NCBI RefSeq assembly: GCF_028583425.1
Contig: NC_072791.1
Span: forward strand, 43,593,368-43,657,367
Reading direction: 5' to 3'
Source of the DNA: Eublepharis macularius
Lineage: Eukaryota; Chordata; Lepidosauria; Squamata; Eublepharidae
Length of the DNA: 64,000 nt
Made by a program: the position numbers and the translations under genes. The notes beneath the pieces are model-generated. The model was not told the origin of the DNA. It worked only from the letters and a program-made list of their open reading frames with translations, and did no database searches. The number at the start of each line of letters is the position of its first letter. Within the stretch, counting starts at the first letter, position 1. Of this stretch, positions 1 to 13,624 are shown one piece after another.

Positions 1-516
1 TCGTCTTCAATTTTCTGTGTTGGTTTCTTTCTATGTTTTTCACTAATTTTAATTGTTTTTAACATATTAGCCATCCTGGGGGGGGGGCACTTTTCTGGTT
101 GAGGGTAAGAGATATAAATACTTTAAATGCATAAATAAATGTATTCTTTTACCTCCATCATAGTAATTTATGGCTATCCCCTTTGGGGATTGTATGTTTG
201 TATATTCTCAAGGCCCTGCAACCCTAGTTTTCAATATCATGCTTTGGTTTTCCTGAAGTTAAATATAATTGCCTTGGAACACAGCTCAATTCTGTAAATG
301 CACACGATATAGCAAATGTACTGACTTTTCTCATATCTTTGACTGGAAGCTGTTGGAGATGCATTTAGATCTTTGAAACCCACTGAAGCACAAAAACAGG
401 ATATTGCATAAAAAGCTGTTTGCCTGCAAGGCTTCTTGTATGTAATGCTAGATGTTAGCTAGAGCTCCACAAGCACTGCTTGATCAAAGACTATTTCTAT
501 CTTTGCTCTCTTTTAG
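1..516 (+). other. TMED8 intron 1 (3' end)
   Basis: This is intronic sequence before the acceptor AG at 515-516. It holds a run of eight G at about 80-87. I see no exon and no recognisable repeat in it. Confidence 0.6.
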
Positions 517-3500
517 AAAATGAAGATTCAATTCAGAGGTCAGAACCTGCATCCCAGACAGCTTCTGCTTCAGAGAATGATACCTTACAGTACAGGTAGG
601 AAACATGTGTATGATAGATCTACATTAAGTTCTGTACAGGAGCAAAGAATGGAAGAAGAATCTTTGTCTGCAATACATTTCTTTGAAGCAGTGATAGAGC
701 AATCATATATTTCCTCATCAAGAGAGAGGGGGAAAGTGACTTCTGTTAAATGCTTGGTTATGGAGTTGCCTATTCTGCTAATCCTGTAAAATTTGGAAAG
801 ACCCATTGTTCATATTCAAAAGAAAGCTTAAGTATCAGCATATAACTTTTGGAATGATATAGTAATATTTTGAGTTAAAAGTCCACATTGTATGCAGTAT
901 CCATGCCCTTCGCTGATGTGTTTCAGTATCACTTAGGCACTAACTGTTTGACAATTAGAACTGTAATTCTGCACATCATGAACTGTGCTTTAAAAAGAAA
1001 AATTAAATGGGTCAAACTTATTTTCCCCTCTTCATGGTTGGAATGCAATGTTATTTTTAAAAGAAATTGGAGATAATCTTGGCTCTGATGCCAGTGAAAT
1101 CAATAGTGGAGGAGTCTGAAATCTTTGCTTCCTCTGTAATGATGCTCGTTTCAGGGATGCTGTGTAGCAGACTAGTTGATGCCAAATAGTTTTGTGTGTA
1201 ATCTCCAGGTTAGCATGAACCCTTGGTAATTTTCTGCAAAACAGCAGTTTTTGCTTACTGCTTTACTACAGATTGAAATATTACATGCTTATGATTCTCT
1301 TGATACAAATCTCTGGATTTTGTTTTATTGTCAGTAGGCTTCCAGCTACAATTCAAATGCTGGTTCTTACCTTTAAATCCCAGCTGGGCTGGGTTCTTCT
1401 CCCATGTGAACTTTCAAGGGTTTTGATTGAGCTAGGAAAGCCTGCTGTGAAAGCCATAGTAGGCAGATGCTAGGCTGGTGGCTATGGGTGCTCACTAGAC
1501 TAGACTGGTAATGTTTAAACCATATAGTGAAATGTTTTTATTGTAAAAGGTTTTTGAATGCTCAAAGCAACAGTCTGATGCTGAACTATGGAATGCATAC
1601 CAAACAGTTGATTTAAATCAATTAGATAAATGAAAAGAACAGCAACAAATTCTCAGTCAGTCATTATGCTTTAATTCTACTATAGCCTAATGCTGTTCTT
1701 CAAAATGTCAAATAGGCTCAGTATTTATGGGAAATTCCAGCAGTCCAGTCTGAAAGGCACATGAAAAAATAAAGTCCTCAAACTAGCCTAATATGTTTCA
1801 CCCAGTGCTATTTTTTAAAGGGGCAGTGGAAGTTCTTTGAAAAACGGAATAATTTATTCAACAGACAGTAAATCCATTCAGTGACAAATGACCTCGGATG
1901 AGTTCCTCATTTAAAGCACTCACTATACTGCTGTTGCCACAAGATTAGACTTAAATAAAATGCTGAGGATCACTGGGCTACAGGGAGAACTATCTAGGTG
2001 TATGCAACTACTCGAAGTGAATACCACTGATTTAGGTGCTAATCTGGTTAGCTTTATTTTACTAGATAACTGGGCTTGGATGTCCTTTGAAACAGTGAAA
2101 TGGCTTTAAAGAGGTTCCCTGGTCATATGAAGATTTGCTGATACTGTGACTGACTACAGTTTTAAAAGTGGCATGGGATTAGTTTGTATTGTCTTTAGAT
2201 CTGTGTATGTGGTTGTCTTCAGGCTGTTAAGCAAAGATACTCTTGCTAAGCATTGCATTAAAAGTGGTCCTCTGGCTCAGACTTTATTGGTAGGAAGTTT
2301 GCTTGCCTATCTGAGAGGTTTTACAGAAAATACACAGTTGAATAAAACACACCCACTTATATGTGATCGCTTGTTAGAAGGAGTGGAGCATTGTGAAGGA
2401 AGGTCAGCACAAGGTAATCATAGTGACCAAGGGCAGCTTTAACTCTTGATTTTCATTTTTGTATCCTGCAGCTGGGTCATCTTTATCTCTTTTAAGCAGG
2501 GAAGTCATGGAAACACAATTTCCAGTAGTGGCTTCACAGGGCTGCACAACAGCAAAGACAAATGAACATGGCAGAGTTTCTGTGAATTCCTCTGTACACC
2601 TCTATGGGGACAGACTCTTATTTACCCCAACAACTTAATTTGTTTGTTACCTTGAAACTGGATAGGGCCATAGTTCAGCATTAGAACACCTGTCTTGCAT
2701 GTGGAAGGTCCCAGATTCAGTCCTGGACAACTCGAGTTAAAAGGATTTTATATAGCAAGGGCTTGGAAAAACATCTGCCTGAAAGCCTGAGCTGAAATAG
2801 CTGATGAGGACAGGAACTTGCTGCAGCCTATTGCTATACTAAGCCCTTGGTTACACAAACCTGTTTTATAGAGAATGGAATAGGGTTTCAGTCTTCTAAA
2901 TGTTCTTTATGAAAGCTTCATTTATAGATCTGAAATTGTTTGAACAGAGGTGTAAAATTACTCTGGTGTACTATTTTTGCTTAATAAAATTGTGTCACAA
3001 TGAGTGGAGGGCATAGTTTGTTATGTCAATGTTTACAAGGTAATCCAGCTTTGAAGGGATTATTGGATGGGCTCAGCTGGACTCAATTTTGCTACCTAAG
3101 GGAATATAACACAGTCAGATGATTTATGCTAAAACAGATTCACTTGGATGTGACAGAAAAAATAAGCATTAGAGAAATCCTGTTGCTTTGATATCTGGAG
3201 TCCTATTTTGGGCCCTTTTTACCAGTATTTCCAATTGATTGAATTGGAGCTTCATTTATACTTGCTTTGCCTGCCTATTGCACGCTCTTAAAACATTCTG
3301 AATTGATGTGCTGTCTTTCTCTGAGAGGCTGCAAAATGGATCACCTGTGAATGAGGGTGGTACAAAGGATTTGGGAAGTGGTGACGATGATCTGAAGAAC
3401 CAAGATGTAACAGGAAAGGAAGCCAACCAGCTCCAGCACCAAAAAGAGGTAGGGGACTTAATGTGCCCTTGTTGCCATCTTTTGTTTCCAATTACATTAT

Positions 3501-6500
3501 TCATCTTTGCTGCAGTGTGGAGGTGCTTCATGAAGTTTGTGTCATAATCTGTTCATAGTAAGTGTATGTCTCCTTTTTAAATACTTAAGGACTGTTCTTT
3601 GTGATGTTCATAGTGCACAGTTGGGCATGAACTCTTTTAAGACAGTTAACTGTGGAGTATGCAAAAATTTTCAATATATGAGAGGGATCTTTAACTCTGG
3701 GGTTTTGTCCAATGATGATGAGCTCACAGTTAAAAAAAAACATACCAAGGTGAAGAAATGGTGTCTGACAAACTTAAAAGTGCAATCCTAAACATATTTT
3801 CCTAGAATTAAGCCCCACTGAATCAACTTGAGTAGAATTCTTAGTAGACTTGCTTAGGATTGATGTAGTGTTTCCCAGCCTGTGGGTTCGGACCTGAAAG
3901 TGGATTGCGAAGCTTCTCCAAGTGAGTCTCAGGCCAGCTATCCCTGATGGTGGATTCTGCCCTTTTCATGCTTCTCTTTCTCTCCTTTTCTTCCTTGCCA
4001 GCTTAACCCATTCTTGCCTTGCCTTCCCCCTTTGTGACAATAATGAGGAGGGAAGGCTGTCTGGCAGCTAGTAGCGTTATGATAGTAACTGGAAAAAGAG
4101 GGGAAAGCCTGGAGAGTAGGTGGAAAAGTGAGAGGAGGAGAGAATGAGTTGTGTCCAGGCTGTGTCTTGGCACTGCTCCTTCAGTAGCCCAACCTCTTGT
4201 CCAGCACTCTGCAGTTCCTCACTGACTTCTACCTGCTGTGGGAGATGAACTTCACTGAGCCATTTGTCACCCACCTCTTTGCCAACATCTACCAACTTCT
4301 GGCATCTTTTCAACCCAGTACACCCCCCAGCACCTTCTCAATCCTTTAAGCCAGCCCTGTATGGGCTGCCATATGAAGTAAATTTGGACTTGTGGGTCAC
4401 CATATCAAAAAGGTTGAGAACCACTGCTTTATTAGAAACAAGGTATACACAACTGGAATTGGTATTAAAAAATTGTGATGTAGTGGGAAAAGGCATGGAG
4501 GGATACTGGTCTGAATGACTGTTGCTTCCACAATTGGGCATCTTGGTAGAGATTTGAACCTAGGCGGTGATTTTATCATGAATGCTCCTGGAAATAAATC
4601 ACAAGCCAGAAGATGACATAGTATTAGGTAGCAACTGCATAAATTGCTAGTAATAGTTATTAGAACAAATCTGTGTTAATTTGGCCTGTGTGGACATACC
4701 TATATGTAATCTTGCTGTAGTCCTGTTGATTGCTGAAACTATATCTGTGTGGCTGCATTCAAGTGAACACTTTACTTAGTTACTTGATTTGTTTTTGATT
4801 GTGCATATAATGGCTTGTATGAGCACAGAGACTCTTCCGATGGAACATGATTTTCTCCCCTTCTGTAGCTGCACAAAATGCCGCCCCAATCCTGTTTCTG
4901 GGAGTGAGGGAACTCCAGGAACAGGATTGGGGGTACTTGGGGCTGCTGCAGGAGGAGAGGGAGGCAGCAGTATCATTCTCTTTGGGTGAAAGTCTTTGCA
5001 CCTGCAGAAAATAAAATTCTCTAATTTTTACTTTTTGAAGCAAGTTTTTTAATTTCCTGATATTTTCTTTTTGAAGGCTTTGAGACTTCAGATATAAATC
5101 TCCAGCTGGTGCCTCAGGAAATTTTTGAAAGCTAGAAATAGATTCCTTTTTAAAGTCACAGTGAAATTGCCCTATGCATTGCAATGAATGCATTTGATGA
5201 AATATCAGCACAGGATAATTCTATATATAGAATGTATCTTGTACTGGAACATGCAAATGAATAAGTGGGCTCTGTCTAAAGAAAACTTATGCTACAATAA
5301 ATGTGTTAATACTTAAGGTGACACAAATCTCGTTATTTTGGCAGAAGCAGCTGACGTAGCTAATTCTCTAGATTTCTCTCTTTATACAACCTACTCTTCT
5401 TATTCAGCAGCTCTAGGCTTGATTGAAGCAGGGCAATTTGGGTAGCAATTCTTATTAGGCAACCAGCCTGTACAGTTAAAAACTGGATGCTGGCACTAAA
5501 CTTTCTGCCCAGTTTCTCCTTCTGCATACTTTCTCCTTTCCTGCTTTGGCTAGCAAGACTGCTCTTGCCCCACAGCCGGGCATGGGGTGAATGGAAGTAT
5601 GGAACAGAAGAAACGATGCCTGCAGTCTTTCTCAGTGATCTGGAATTGTTAACCACATAGGCACAATGTCCTAGTAGTTCTAGTCTCTCTGCCTCCCCAC
5701 CCCACCCGAAATATCTATGGTTACTAGTGAGTGAGACCTTGAATCTACATCAACAACAAGCATTAGTTATAAAATATAAATTTAAAACATTAGTGATTGA
5801 AGAAATGTAGAAGAGAGAAGGTGAATATTGGTGGGATGTTAAGGAGTCTTGTGTCCTTTGCATAGGAGGCTGTAGTGCAGATGACAAAGTATCCTGCCCC
5901 ACAAGGACCAGGTGATATAGTCATGATACAGTCAGAATACACCGGTGCAGTGGATGTCCTTTCAGCAGAGCTAGAAACCACAGACCTGCTGGGTGAGCAG
6001 AAGAAAGGTAAGAAGCACAACCACTGTATTGTTGTCTCTAGGGTCTGGATCAGTAGCCTGTGCAAGAAACATCTGTAATCTTAGTGCTTATTTGCCATAC
6101 AAGGTACAGCAAATCTTGGAGACCTGAGTAAAATTATTATATATATAGGCAGAGTGGGAGACTGGGGCTATCTTATTGAGCTTCCAATAAAGTATATGCC
6201 TAAAGCATGATGGCAAAGCAGGAAATTCTCAGGGAAGCAGTGACACTGAGACAAAACACCAGAAGAGCTGAGTTGGCGTTGCATGATTTTCTGAGCTTGG
6301 GAATGGGTAGTTAGTGTGAGGTGATGTGTGGATTGAATCAGTAATATTAGAAAAACAATATCAGTTGTCACCAAGAAAGTTTGGGAAGGAGTATATAGAA
6401 ATGAAGAGAAGGAAAATGGTCATGCTCAAAAGCTAAGGGGGCAAAACCAGTCCTTTGTTTGAAAGGTGGCAGTTGTATAACTACAGTGCTTGATTTTGTT

Positions 6501-8209
6501 AAAAAAATAATCCCTCCCCCTGCACATGGGTCAGTACTGGTGGTGATCACATTGGATTGTAAAAGGTTAGAAGATAGAGAAGCAACTGCAAATCATATTG
6601 CATGATTCAGAGCCCAGATACAAGTTTACTTAAAATTACCTTTCTGCTTTTCATACCTTTGCATCAACAGTAGGAGACTTGAAAAGAGCCTTGTGACATG
6701 TGTGAATTCAGCCAAAGTCTGTCTTATTTCTTTTAGCTCAGCCACCTCCTCTGATTCCAGCCACTACCTGGACAAGTGCCAAGATAAGGGACTTCAAAAC
6801 AAAGATGGCAAAAGAGAAGAATTCCCGCATGGTAGTGAAAAGGGGTGAAGTAGTAACTGTCCGGGTGCCAACCCATCCTGATGGGAAACGTGTGTGCTGG
6901 GAGTTTGCTACAGAAGACTATGACATTGGTTTTGGAGTCTATTTTGATTGGACTCCTGTTACTAATACTGCCATTACTGTGCAAGTCAGTGAATCAAGTG
7001 ATGAAGATGAGGATGATGAAGAAGAGTTTGAAGGTCAGTGCACAACTGTTCAAGAAATACAGCAAGAGGATTGGTATCAAAGTGCCTATGTATTCCAGTG
7101 TCATTTGTATTTGTTTATAGTTTTCTGGATTGAGTTTCCACATTTTTAGATGCCAAGTGAAGAATGCCCTCCTAAACCTTTTATTCCAGCCTGTTTTTTC
7201 CTTGTATCATGCATGCTTCAGTGATTTTTATTTATTTAGATTTTCCCCCCTGTATGTTTGTGGTGCCTTTCCTTATTAATGTCAATTTCTAAAAAACATT
7301 AATGAACCAAAACCAAAAAGATAGGTCAATTTCAGTATCATTGAAGACTGCCAGCTTTCTGAACACATATGTGCCCAGTCTTTTTCCTCATGAGCATAGA
7401 GTGGCTCACATGTAGTTATTGGACGGTCACTTATTTGACACTACTGTAGCTTTAGCCGTATAACTGCATCCTGTTTCTTTGGACCATACGCTGGGGCATC
7501 AATAGGAATATTTTAAAAAACTGGCAGTAAAACTTCAACAGAATTGTCAAAACCCTTGACTGGTTTGCTGAAACAAATGGGCCATGTGCATCTTCTAGAA
7601 AAACAAATGAATGAATTCTGTATCCTTGGGACCACCGTTTTTTTAGCTAACAATCATAGAGAATTTAAAAAACATTAAACAGTGAAAGGTTTCTTACATA
7701 TTTACTCTATAATTCAAATGTTCTAATTCTAAACATTTTGGTAGGAATGAACCATACTGATTTTAGTAGGAGTTATTTTTATGTGATTTAAGAAACATTA
7801 GGATGTTGGACTTTGAGATGTGGCACCTCAAATACATCACCAGCAGCGGATGATTTGAGCGTCACAGTCTAGTATGTGGTGTAATGTGCTTTTCAGGCAG
7901 CCGCCTTTAGATTCATGACCCCAAACCTTCAGTGATCATCTATTGTCTGTTGTCACTAATGGATAAAGTGTGTGTTTTTTCTTCTTCTCAGGACCTATTC
8001 CTGTTGGTGATGTGGAAAGGGGCTCCAAAAGCTATTTGCGAAATCGCTATGGGGAGATCATGCCTGTCTACCGGCGAGACAGTCACCGGGAAGTGCAAGT
8101 AGGCAGCCACGATTATCCAGGGGAAGGCATCTATTTGCTCAAATTTGACAATTCATACTCCCTTCTGCGCAACAAGGTTCTCTTCTTCCATGTTTATTAT
8201 ACCAGCTAA
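517..8209 (+). CDS. TMED8: TMED8, GOLD-domain protein (3' five coding exons; exon 1 off the left edge)
   Basis: Coding exons are at 517-595, 3328-3448, 5866-6007, 6737-7033 and 7992-8209, with TAA at 8207-8209. Every junction is AG/GT and the phases join without a stop. About 284 residues are visible; from memory the human protein is 325 aa, so a short exon 1 should lie to the left. The N-terminal part is acidic and Ser/Gln-rich linker. The last two exons form the GOLD beta-sandwich, from about SAKIRDFKTKMAK through KRVCWEFATEDYDIGFGVYFDW to VLFFHVYYTS. An acidic loop (SESSDEDEDDEEEFEG) lies inside the domain next to the last intron, as in the TMED8/ACBD3-type GOLD. No signal peptide or membrane helix is visible, so unlike true p24/TMED cargo receptors it is probably cytosolic and peripheral. 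The family assignment is firm; its cellular role is poorly known. Confidence 0.93.
2660..2830 (+). repeat. Sauria-type tRNA-derived SINE, in TMED8 intron
   Basis: The block starts with a tRNA-like head: GGGCCATAGTTCAG is an A-box-type stretch and GGTCCCAGATTCAGTCC a B-box-type stretch. The body continues with ATCTGCCTGAAAGCCTGAG, typical of lizard SINEs. It is degenerate and no clear duplication is visible at its ends. It is not a functional tRNA gene. Confidence 0.65.
3781..3862. repeat. Palindromic MITE copy (AATCCTA family), degenerate
   Basis: The left end GTGCAATCCTAAAC and right end GCTTAGGATTG are inverted repeats around a centre with AAGCCCCACTGAATCAA. The same family recurs at 43061, 47436 and 47735. 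Confidence 0.5.
3867..4428. mobile_element. hAT-like non-autonomous element
   Basis: The left end TAGTGTTTCCCAGCCTGTGG and the right end AAAAGGTTGAGAACCACTG are imperfect inverted repeats of the CAGTGGTTCTCAACC type typical of hAT elements. The interior has no transposase reading frame. I could not find a clean 8-bp target duplication, so it is probably old. Confidence 0.55.
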
Positions 8210-10770
8210 AGAAGTCGGTGGTGCTGGAAGTGAGTGTGACTGAAGGCACTAAAATAAGGAAAGGAAGCTACCTGCCAAGACTGTCTTTTAACAGGCGCCA
8301 CCTGATGGATGAATTGGACACCCAGCTCTATGCTTATGTGCAGATGACCTGTTTCTTCTTTGCTTCACTGTTATAGTGGTTCAGCTGATCACCGGCAACT
8401 CTAGTCTGTTTTAGAGACAACAAGCTGGAACTTTAGCTATAGCAAGCAAGTCACTGGATACCCAGTTCAGGTGTCTGCTTTTTCTTTCAATTGCACTTAT
8501 ATGAACTGAAACTGAAGTTTGCCTTTTTTGTGGGTGTGGGAGAGAGGGGAAACACTGTCACCTTCTACTCTGCCAACTGCAAATAGATCACTGAAAGCAA
8601 CTGCCAAAGCAGACCATGGATCTCAGTCTAGAATTATGTCACTGTGCTGTTATATGCTGCTGTTTGCTTGGTCTCTGGGGATCTTGGGAAAGGGAACATA
8701 CACATGCCATCTCAGCCATTGGTAGTGTGTCTTCTCTCCTCCTTTGTACAGTGTTTTTCCAGCATCTGGTGTGCAGTGGCTGGTATACATTTGGATTCTA
8801 TAGCTTGGCTGAAAAGAGCCTGAATAGCATGTGTGTGCTGTCAGCAAGGGAGCCACGCCACTATGGAGGTCAGAATCATGAACGAGATCATTCTGATTAT
8901 GGAAATGGTTAGGAAAATTGTCAATAACAAAGACTCCCCTCATTTTGAGCTTAATATGCTTATTCTTTCAGTTGGCTTGTTGTATTAATTGGCTTGTTGT
9001 ATTAATACAACAATAGCTTAAGATAGAGCTTTCAAATTCAGTTGGGCTGGAGTGCCACATTCCTCATGAAGTTGATATCCAGAGGCCACACCTTTAGTAA
9101 AAAAAAATAATTTTTTTACTATAATTTGATACCAAATCACAATACATTTCACCTTGATTGGTTATGGCTTTAGTGAAGTTCAGAATGATCTTAGTGAAAT
9201 TAATCAATTACACTAAAATTGGTGGAAAGCTTCTGGTTCTGATATTTATAGCCTAAATATTTTAAAGTTGTTAAGCGTAACCTGCTTTTGCCTTGCAGTG
9301 CCCTGGGATTCCAGGAGAGCAAGCATTCCAAATCACAAGTTTTTTACATAGAGGAATATGAGTACCCTATACCCACTCCATTGAAGTCACATGCAATATA
9401 GTGTCAGTGGCAGAACGTGAAGTTGCTTAATGCATGCAGCCCTTTAAGAGGGTACTGTGCTGCAGGCCCTTGTTCTGTTATGGGCATTGTTTTCTTTTGT
9501 CCAATTTGTGTGGGATGTGATATGGTGTGACCAGATCTCCAGGCCTTATGTTTGTCATGGTTAGTTTTAAGATCTCAGGTCTTTAATCAATGATAACAAA
9601 CTCTATCCCTGTGCAGCTGTTCAGACTTCAAAGGCCATTGCCACTCCCTAATGCAGCAAAAGCAACCCAGCTACCTGTTACATTTCAGAAAAATAAAATG
9701 GCATCACCTGTCATTCATAGCTCAGGTTTATTGGGAGAATGTAGACAGTTTTTTTAAAAAACTGTAGAGTCTTGTTCTCATACTAGGTTGAAGGGAATTT
9801 GTTAACCCTCAGGTTGCCCCCTCACATCTGACTAGGTAGCAGGTTTACCTCTTAATTGCCTTCTGCATGAGTGAATTGCCTTCCTTAACCACATAGCACT
9901 GGGAAAGTGGGGAGCTCATAACTCTTAACATGCACAGAGAAAGACAGAATGAGAAACCAGACATCCCCTGCATTCAAATGAAGAAAGAGCAACCTGGTCA
10001 ATTTTGATTTGGAAATAGTACCAAGTAGAGAAAGGCAGGGAGAACTTGTAGAAGACAGAGGGTGATGAGAGCAGGTGAGGGACAGTATCTCCCACATGCT
10101 ATTAGTATGCAGGAGAACAAACAGATCCCATTTGACAGTGACAGGTCAAATTTCCCTTTGCCCATTCAAGAAACAAGAATGTTATGAGAATAATTTATTT
10201 TTATCATCAGAGGACTTGCCACCCTTCTTCCCCAAGAGGAGGTGGGCGAAGTTTAGATGCAGGGTGCTTGGTGTGTCTTGCTGTTCTCCTCCCCCCTGGA
10301 AAATGCTCTAGTGGGGGAAAAATGACTAGAGATGGCTCCAAACAACTGGGGTGCTGGTTAGACCTGCGCCAGCTGCTTCGTCTCTTTTCTCTTTTGCTTT
10401 GTTAGGGACTGGGGAAGAGGAATGAGATGGCTCCTACCAGCTTGGCAAGCATCATAAGCTATGTCTGTTATGATCTCTAGGCCTGAGCAGTGGAGGGTTC
10501 TCAACTCTATCTGGTATGAGCTGGGAAGGAAGAAGAGACAGAAGGGCAAAAATCTAAAGAATAAGAGGGAAGGGGAGAAATGAAATTAAAGCTTGAGCTC
10601 TCTAGAATCTCGGCTAGAAATCTGCTTTACAGTCACTAGGCTGTGAACTGTATAGGGCAATCTTGGTGTAGGAAGGTAGACCTCCCTCCTGAGAAGACAA
10701 TTAAGCTACTTTGCTTCCTAGTCAAATAAGAATGGGCCTTCTGAAAGCTAATAAATAAATAATACTCTGC
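8210..10770 (+). other. Probable TMED8 3' UTR
   Basis: No gene or strong repeat is visible after the TMED8 stop. Candidate poly(A) signals AATAAA lie at 9692-9697 and in the AATAAATAAAT stretch near 10750. Which one is used cannot be told from sequence alone. Confidence 0.4.
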
Positions 10771-12720
10771 TTGCTGGGCAGAACATGTTGTTATGGCAGA
10801 GGATTGATAAATGTATTTATTTTAAAAATCAGTTGGATTTTGTAATGTTTGTTGAATGTATGTCTTAGCATGATTGTAATTAATGCTCATAGTAAGCAGA
10901 TGATTTTTGGATCCCATCCCAAGGGATGCTCTTGAAGTGAATTCATCTGTCTTTTGCTGGTGCACATTCAGCAAAGGAAGGTATAAAGCCAAAGAACTTA
11001 CCTTCCAAAGATGCCTGGTAATATTTTTGTGTCTTACTGTACCTGCTAGGAGAGGTTAATTATGTAGCTAGCAAAGCAAATGCATTTGCAAGAGATAATT
11101 GGTTCCAGTTTAAGGGGGGGAAGCCTAGGGAGCAAAATCTTAAGTATTTTGAATGCTGGAAGAGAGAACGGATTCTTGCTGTCTTTAAAGGAGAGACTCT
11201 GGTAGGAAAAGCTACTCCTATTTTTGTTTCTTCTTCTGAATGAGATAGGAGGAATGGTGAGACATGACCTATTGTAAGTCAGTAGCAAAGAAAAAAGGGG
11301 CTTGGAAGTAGCAAATTTGAGCAATGTCCGACAAGCATATCAGTAACCTCACAAATGAATACCTGGGTTTTAAGTGTAGTCTATGTATTCTATTTTTCCC
11401 ATAGAGGGCTTGTTTTACAGCTGCTTCTCCCCACTCTGTGGCCCTTTTGTGGTTTTTTAAAATTTAAACTGCTCTCCTATGAACATTTTTATAGCATCAT
11501 TATTTCTTATTGTTCAAAGCACTTTCTCTATAAAGCTTCATCTCTTGATTTACCACATTCATAGAAAATGTCAGAGCCTGCTATACAGGTGCCCATTTTC
11601 AGCACATCCTTGGCCTGGCATGTTGCAGTGATGGGTGTTTGCCTTGCTTGGTATTCTGCCAGAAGAGAGGGACATAAAAGAATTAGGCTACATACATCAA
11701 GTATGTAACTTTGAGTACATCTATCTGAGATGAAGGTAACTGCCACTGAAGCTGTGCTACATGTTCTGACATTAGTCATTCCTGGCGGGAAATAGGATTG
11801 GATTTAGGAGTAGGATTAGAAATTAAAATAAACCTGAAGTGCAGCCAGTTGAAACTTGCAATTGGTTTCACTTGAGCAAAGTCCTTGCAATCTTCTTTGT
11901 AGTTTGGCTAATGACAAACTGGTTCAAGCCTGTTCCTATTAATCAGTTTTATACTGACCATTTTCTTTGCAAACATACCTTCTCCACATCATAAATGGAA
12001 TGCATAACATACTGTAGTATTACTATACAAATATATTAGTTTAAGAGGAGTGAATGGTGGGTGCTCTGTGTATGACATTTCCTAGAACATAGCTCATGAC
12101 TGCTTCTAGTGATGAATTGCAGCACAGGCATTCCTTCAAGAAGTTCAAGAATCCTATAAGCAGGTGGGGGACAGACAGGTGATCTCTCATCAAGACCCTG
12201 TTCTACTATAGAGATGAAGCTGGGTCATTATGTTTCATTATTTCTCTTTTCACCGTGTGAGGAAGTGAGAGCAACAGAATTTTGCACATTTCTTAGATCA
12301 CAACCCCCAAATCCTTGGTAGTCTGCCGTGTTGAGCCTAAGGAATTATACAGGAACATCTTGGGCAGGACAAATCTTTTTTTAGAATTGAACAAAATAAT
12401 TTTTCTGCATTACATTTACATTGTTGTAAAAGGGATAGAAAAGCAATTTCAGGCGTCTGGAGAGACTAACCATGATTCACACTTACATGGGAACAGTAAT
12501 TTGAAGTCAAGTTCTAACGTGATTGTAAAATTCAAGCACACTGACCCCGCCCCTGCCCCGCATGCAGTTATTGTGTATGGTGTCAGTGAGGAAACATTAC
12601 CTCAGTCACATTCGTAGAATACTGTACAGAATTAACACGTCAGAATTAGGGTGAAAAATGAGTAGCAATTATAGGTACAGAACCCTATCATATGCCCAAA
12701 GCATAGCCTTGGTAATTTGG
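10771..12720. other. Intergenic, nothing recognised
   Basis: The stretch is AT-rich and contains only short chance reading frames. I see no exon, RNA gene or clear repeat. Confidence 0.4.
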
Positions 12721-12724
12721 ATAG

Positions 12725-12850
12725 TTTCAGCTGGATAGCTGCATTGGTCTCTAGTAGAAGAGCAACATTTGGGTCCAGTAGCACCTTAAAGACCAACTAG
12801 ATGTCCAGGGTATGAGCTTTTGAAAGGCAGAGCTCCATTATATCCCTTCC
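12725..12850 (+). repeat. Half copy of fold-back family A
   Basis: It contains GGGTCCAGTAGCACCTTAAA followed by GACCAACTAGATGTCCAGGG and GTATGAGCTTTTG. This is the left arm of the inverted-repeat family seen whole at 13331-13705. The other arm is missing. Confidence 0.6.
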
Positions 12851-13369
12851 TTTTACAAAAAACGCAGTTCTGAATACCTGTGATTTACAAAGCCATCCCA
12901 AACAGAGTTAATCATACTATATGGCAAAATTTCTGTACTTGCATTTTTCTCCCTTGTGCTAGAAAAGTAAATTGTGGCTAATCAATTGTGTTGGTCCTTT
13001 CAAGCTTCTTGAGAAAATGAGAGCTACTTTGCCTAAAAGGATGCCCTTTCCAAAAAACTGATGCATTAATCTTCTAATAACCAAAATACTTCTACCTTCA
13101 AATCATATTTCTGTTTCCTATCTTACAGGCTCTAAACATATTTCAATTTCAAAAAATGTTTATTTAAAAATGTTGTTTTCTGTTTCATTACAAAACAAAA
13201 AATGAAATGGGAACTGAAAATTTTCCAAAGGTCAAAACGATTGTTATGGCTAAGCAATATTAGGTACATTGATGACATTTTCCCCTTTAAAAACCGAGAA
13301 AAGATTACCTGAAGTAGAACAAAATCAAAGAATCCAGTAGCACCTTTAAGACTAACCAATTTTATTGTA

Positions 13370-13408
13370 GCATAAGCTTTCGAGAATCAAGTTCTCTTCG
13401 TCAGATGC
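13370..13408 (-). ncRNA. Hammerhead-ribozyme-like motif, left arm of family A
   Basis: This is the mirror copy of the motif at 13586-13624, read on the minus strand. CUGACGA lies at 13404-13398, GAAA at 13381-13378 and GCUU at 13377-13374. AUGC at 13373-13370 pairs with GCAU at 13408-13405. Confidence 0.5.
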
Positions 13409-13585
13409 ATGATCCAAACTGGTCAAATACAGAAGAGGAGGGGAGATAGGGGAGAGAAGGAGACATATATCAGAAGGGGACAGGATGCAAGCCTCCCCGC
13501 TAATTGCATCCTGTCCCCTTCTGATATATGTTTCCTTCTCTCCCCTATCTCCCCTCCTCTTCTGTATTTGACCAGTTTGGATCAT

Positions 13586-13624
13586 GCATCTGACGAAGAG
13601 AACTTGATTCTCGAAAGCTTATGC
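13586..13624 (+). ncRNA. Hammerhead-ribozyme-like motif, right arm of family A
   Basis: Visible parts in order are: GCAU (13586-13589), CUGACGA (13590-13596), a helix II hairpin with GAGAA/UUCUC stem, GAAA (13613-13616), GCUU (13617-13620), then AUGC (13621-13624). AUGC pairs with GCAU as helix I. GC would be a one-pair helix III without a loop, with CUU as the NUH cleavage triplet and cleavage predicted after 13620. All core residues of the CUGANGA/GAAA consensus are present. Such a tiny helix III usually works as a dimer. Activity is inferred, not shown. Confidence 0.55.

Noticed and set aside
2660-2735. Possible tRNA gene
   Set aside because: The A-box and B-box-like stretches belong to a SINE head; the acceptor stem does not close.
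4780-5211. 143-aa open frame on the minus strand in a TMED8 intron
   Set aside because: No family resemblance, no splice support and no codon signal; probably chance.
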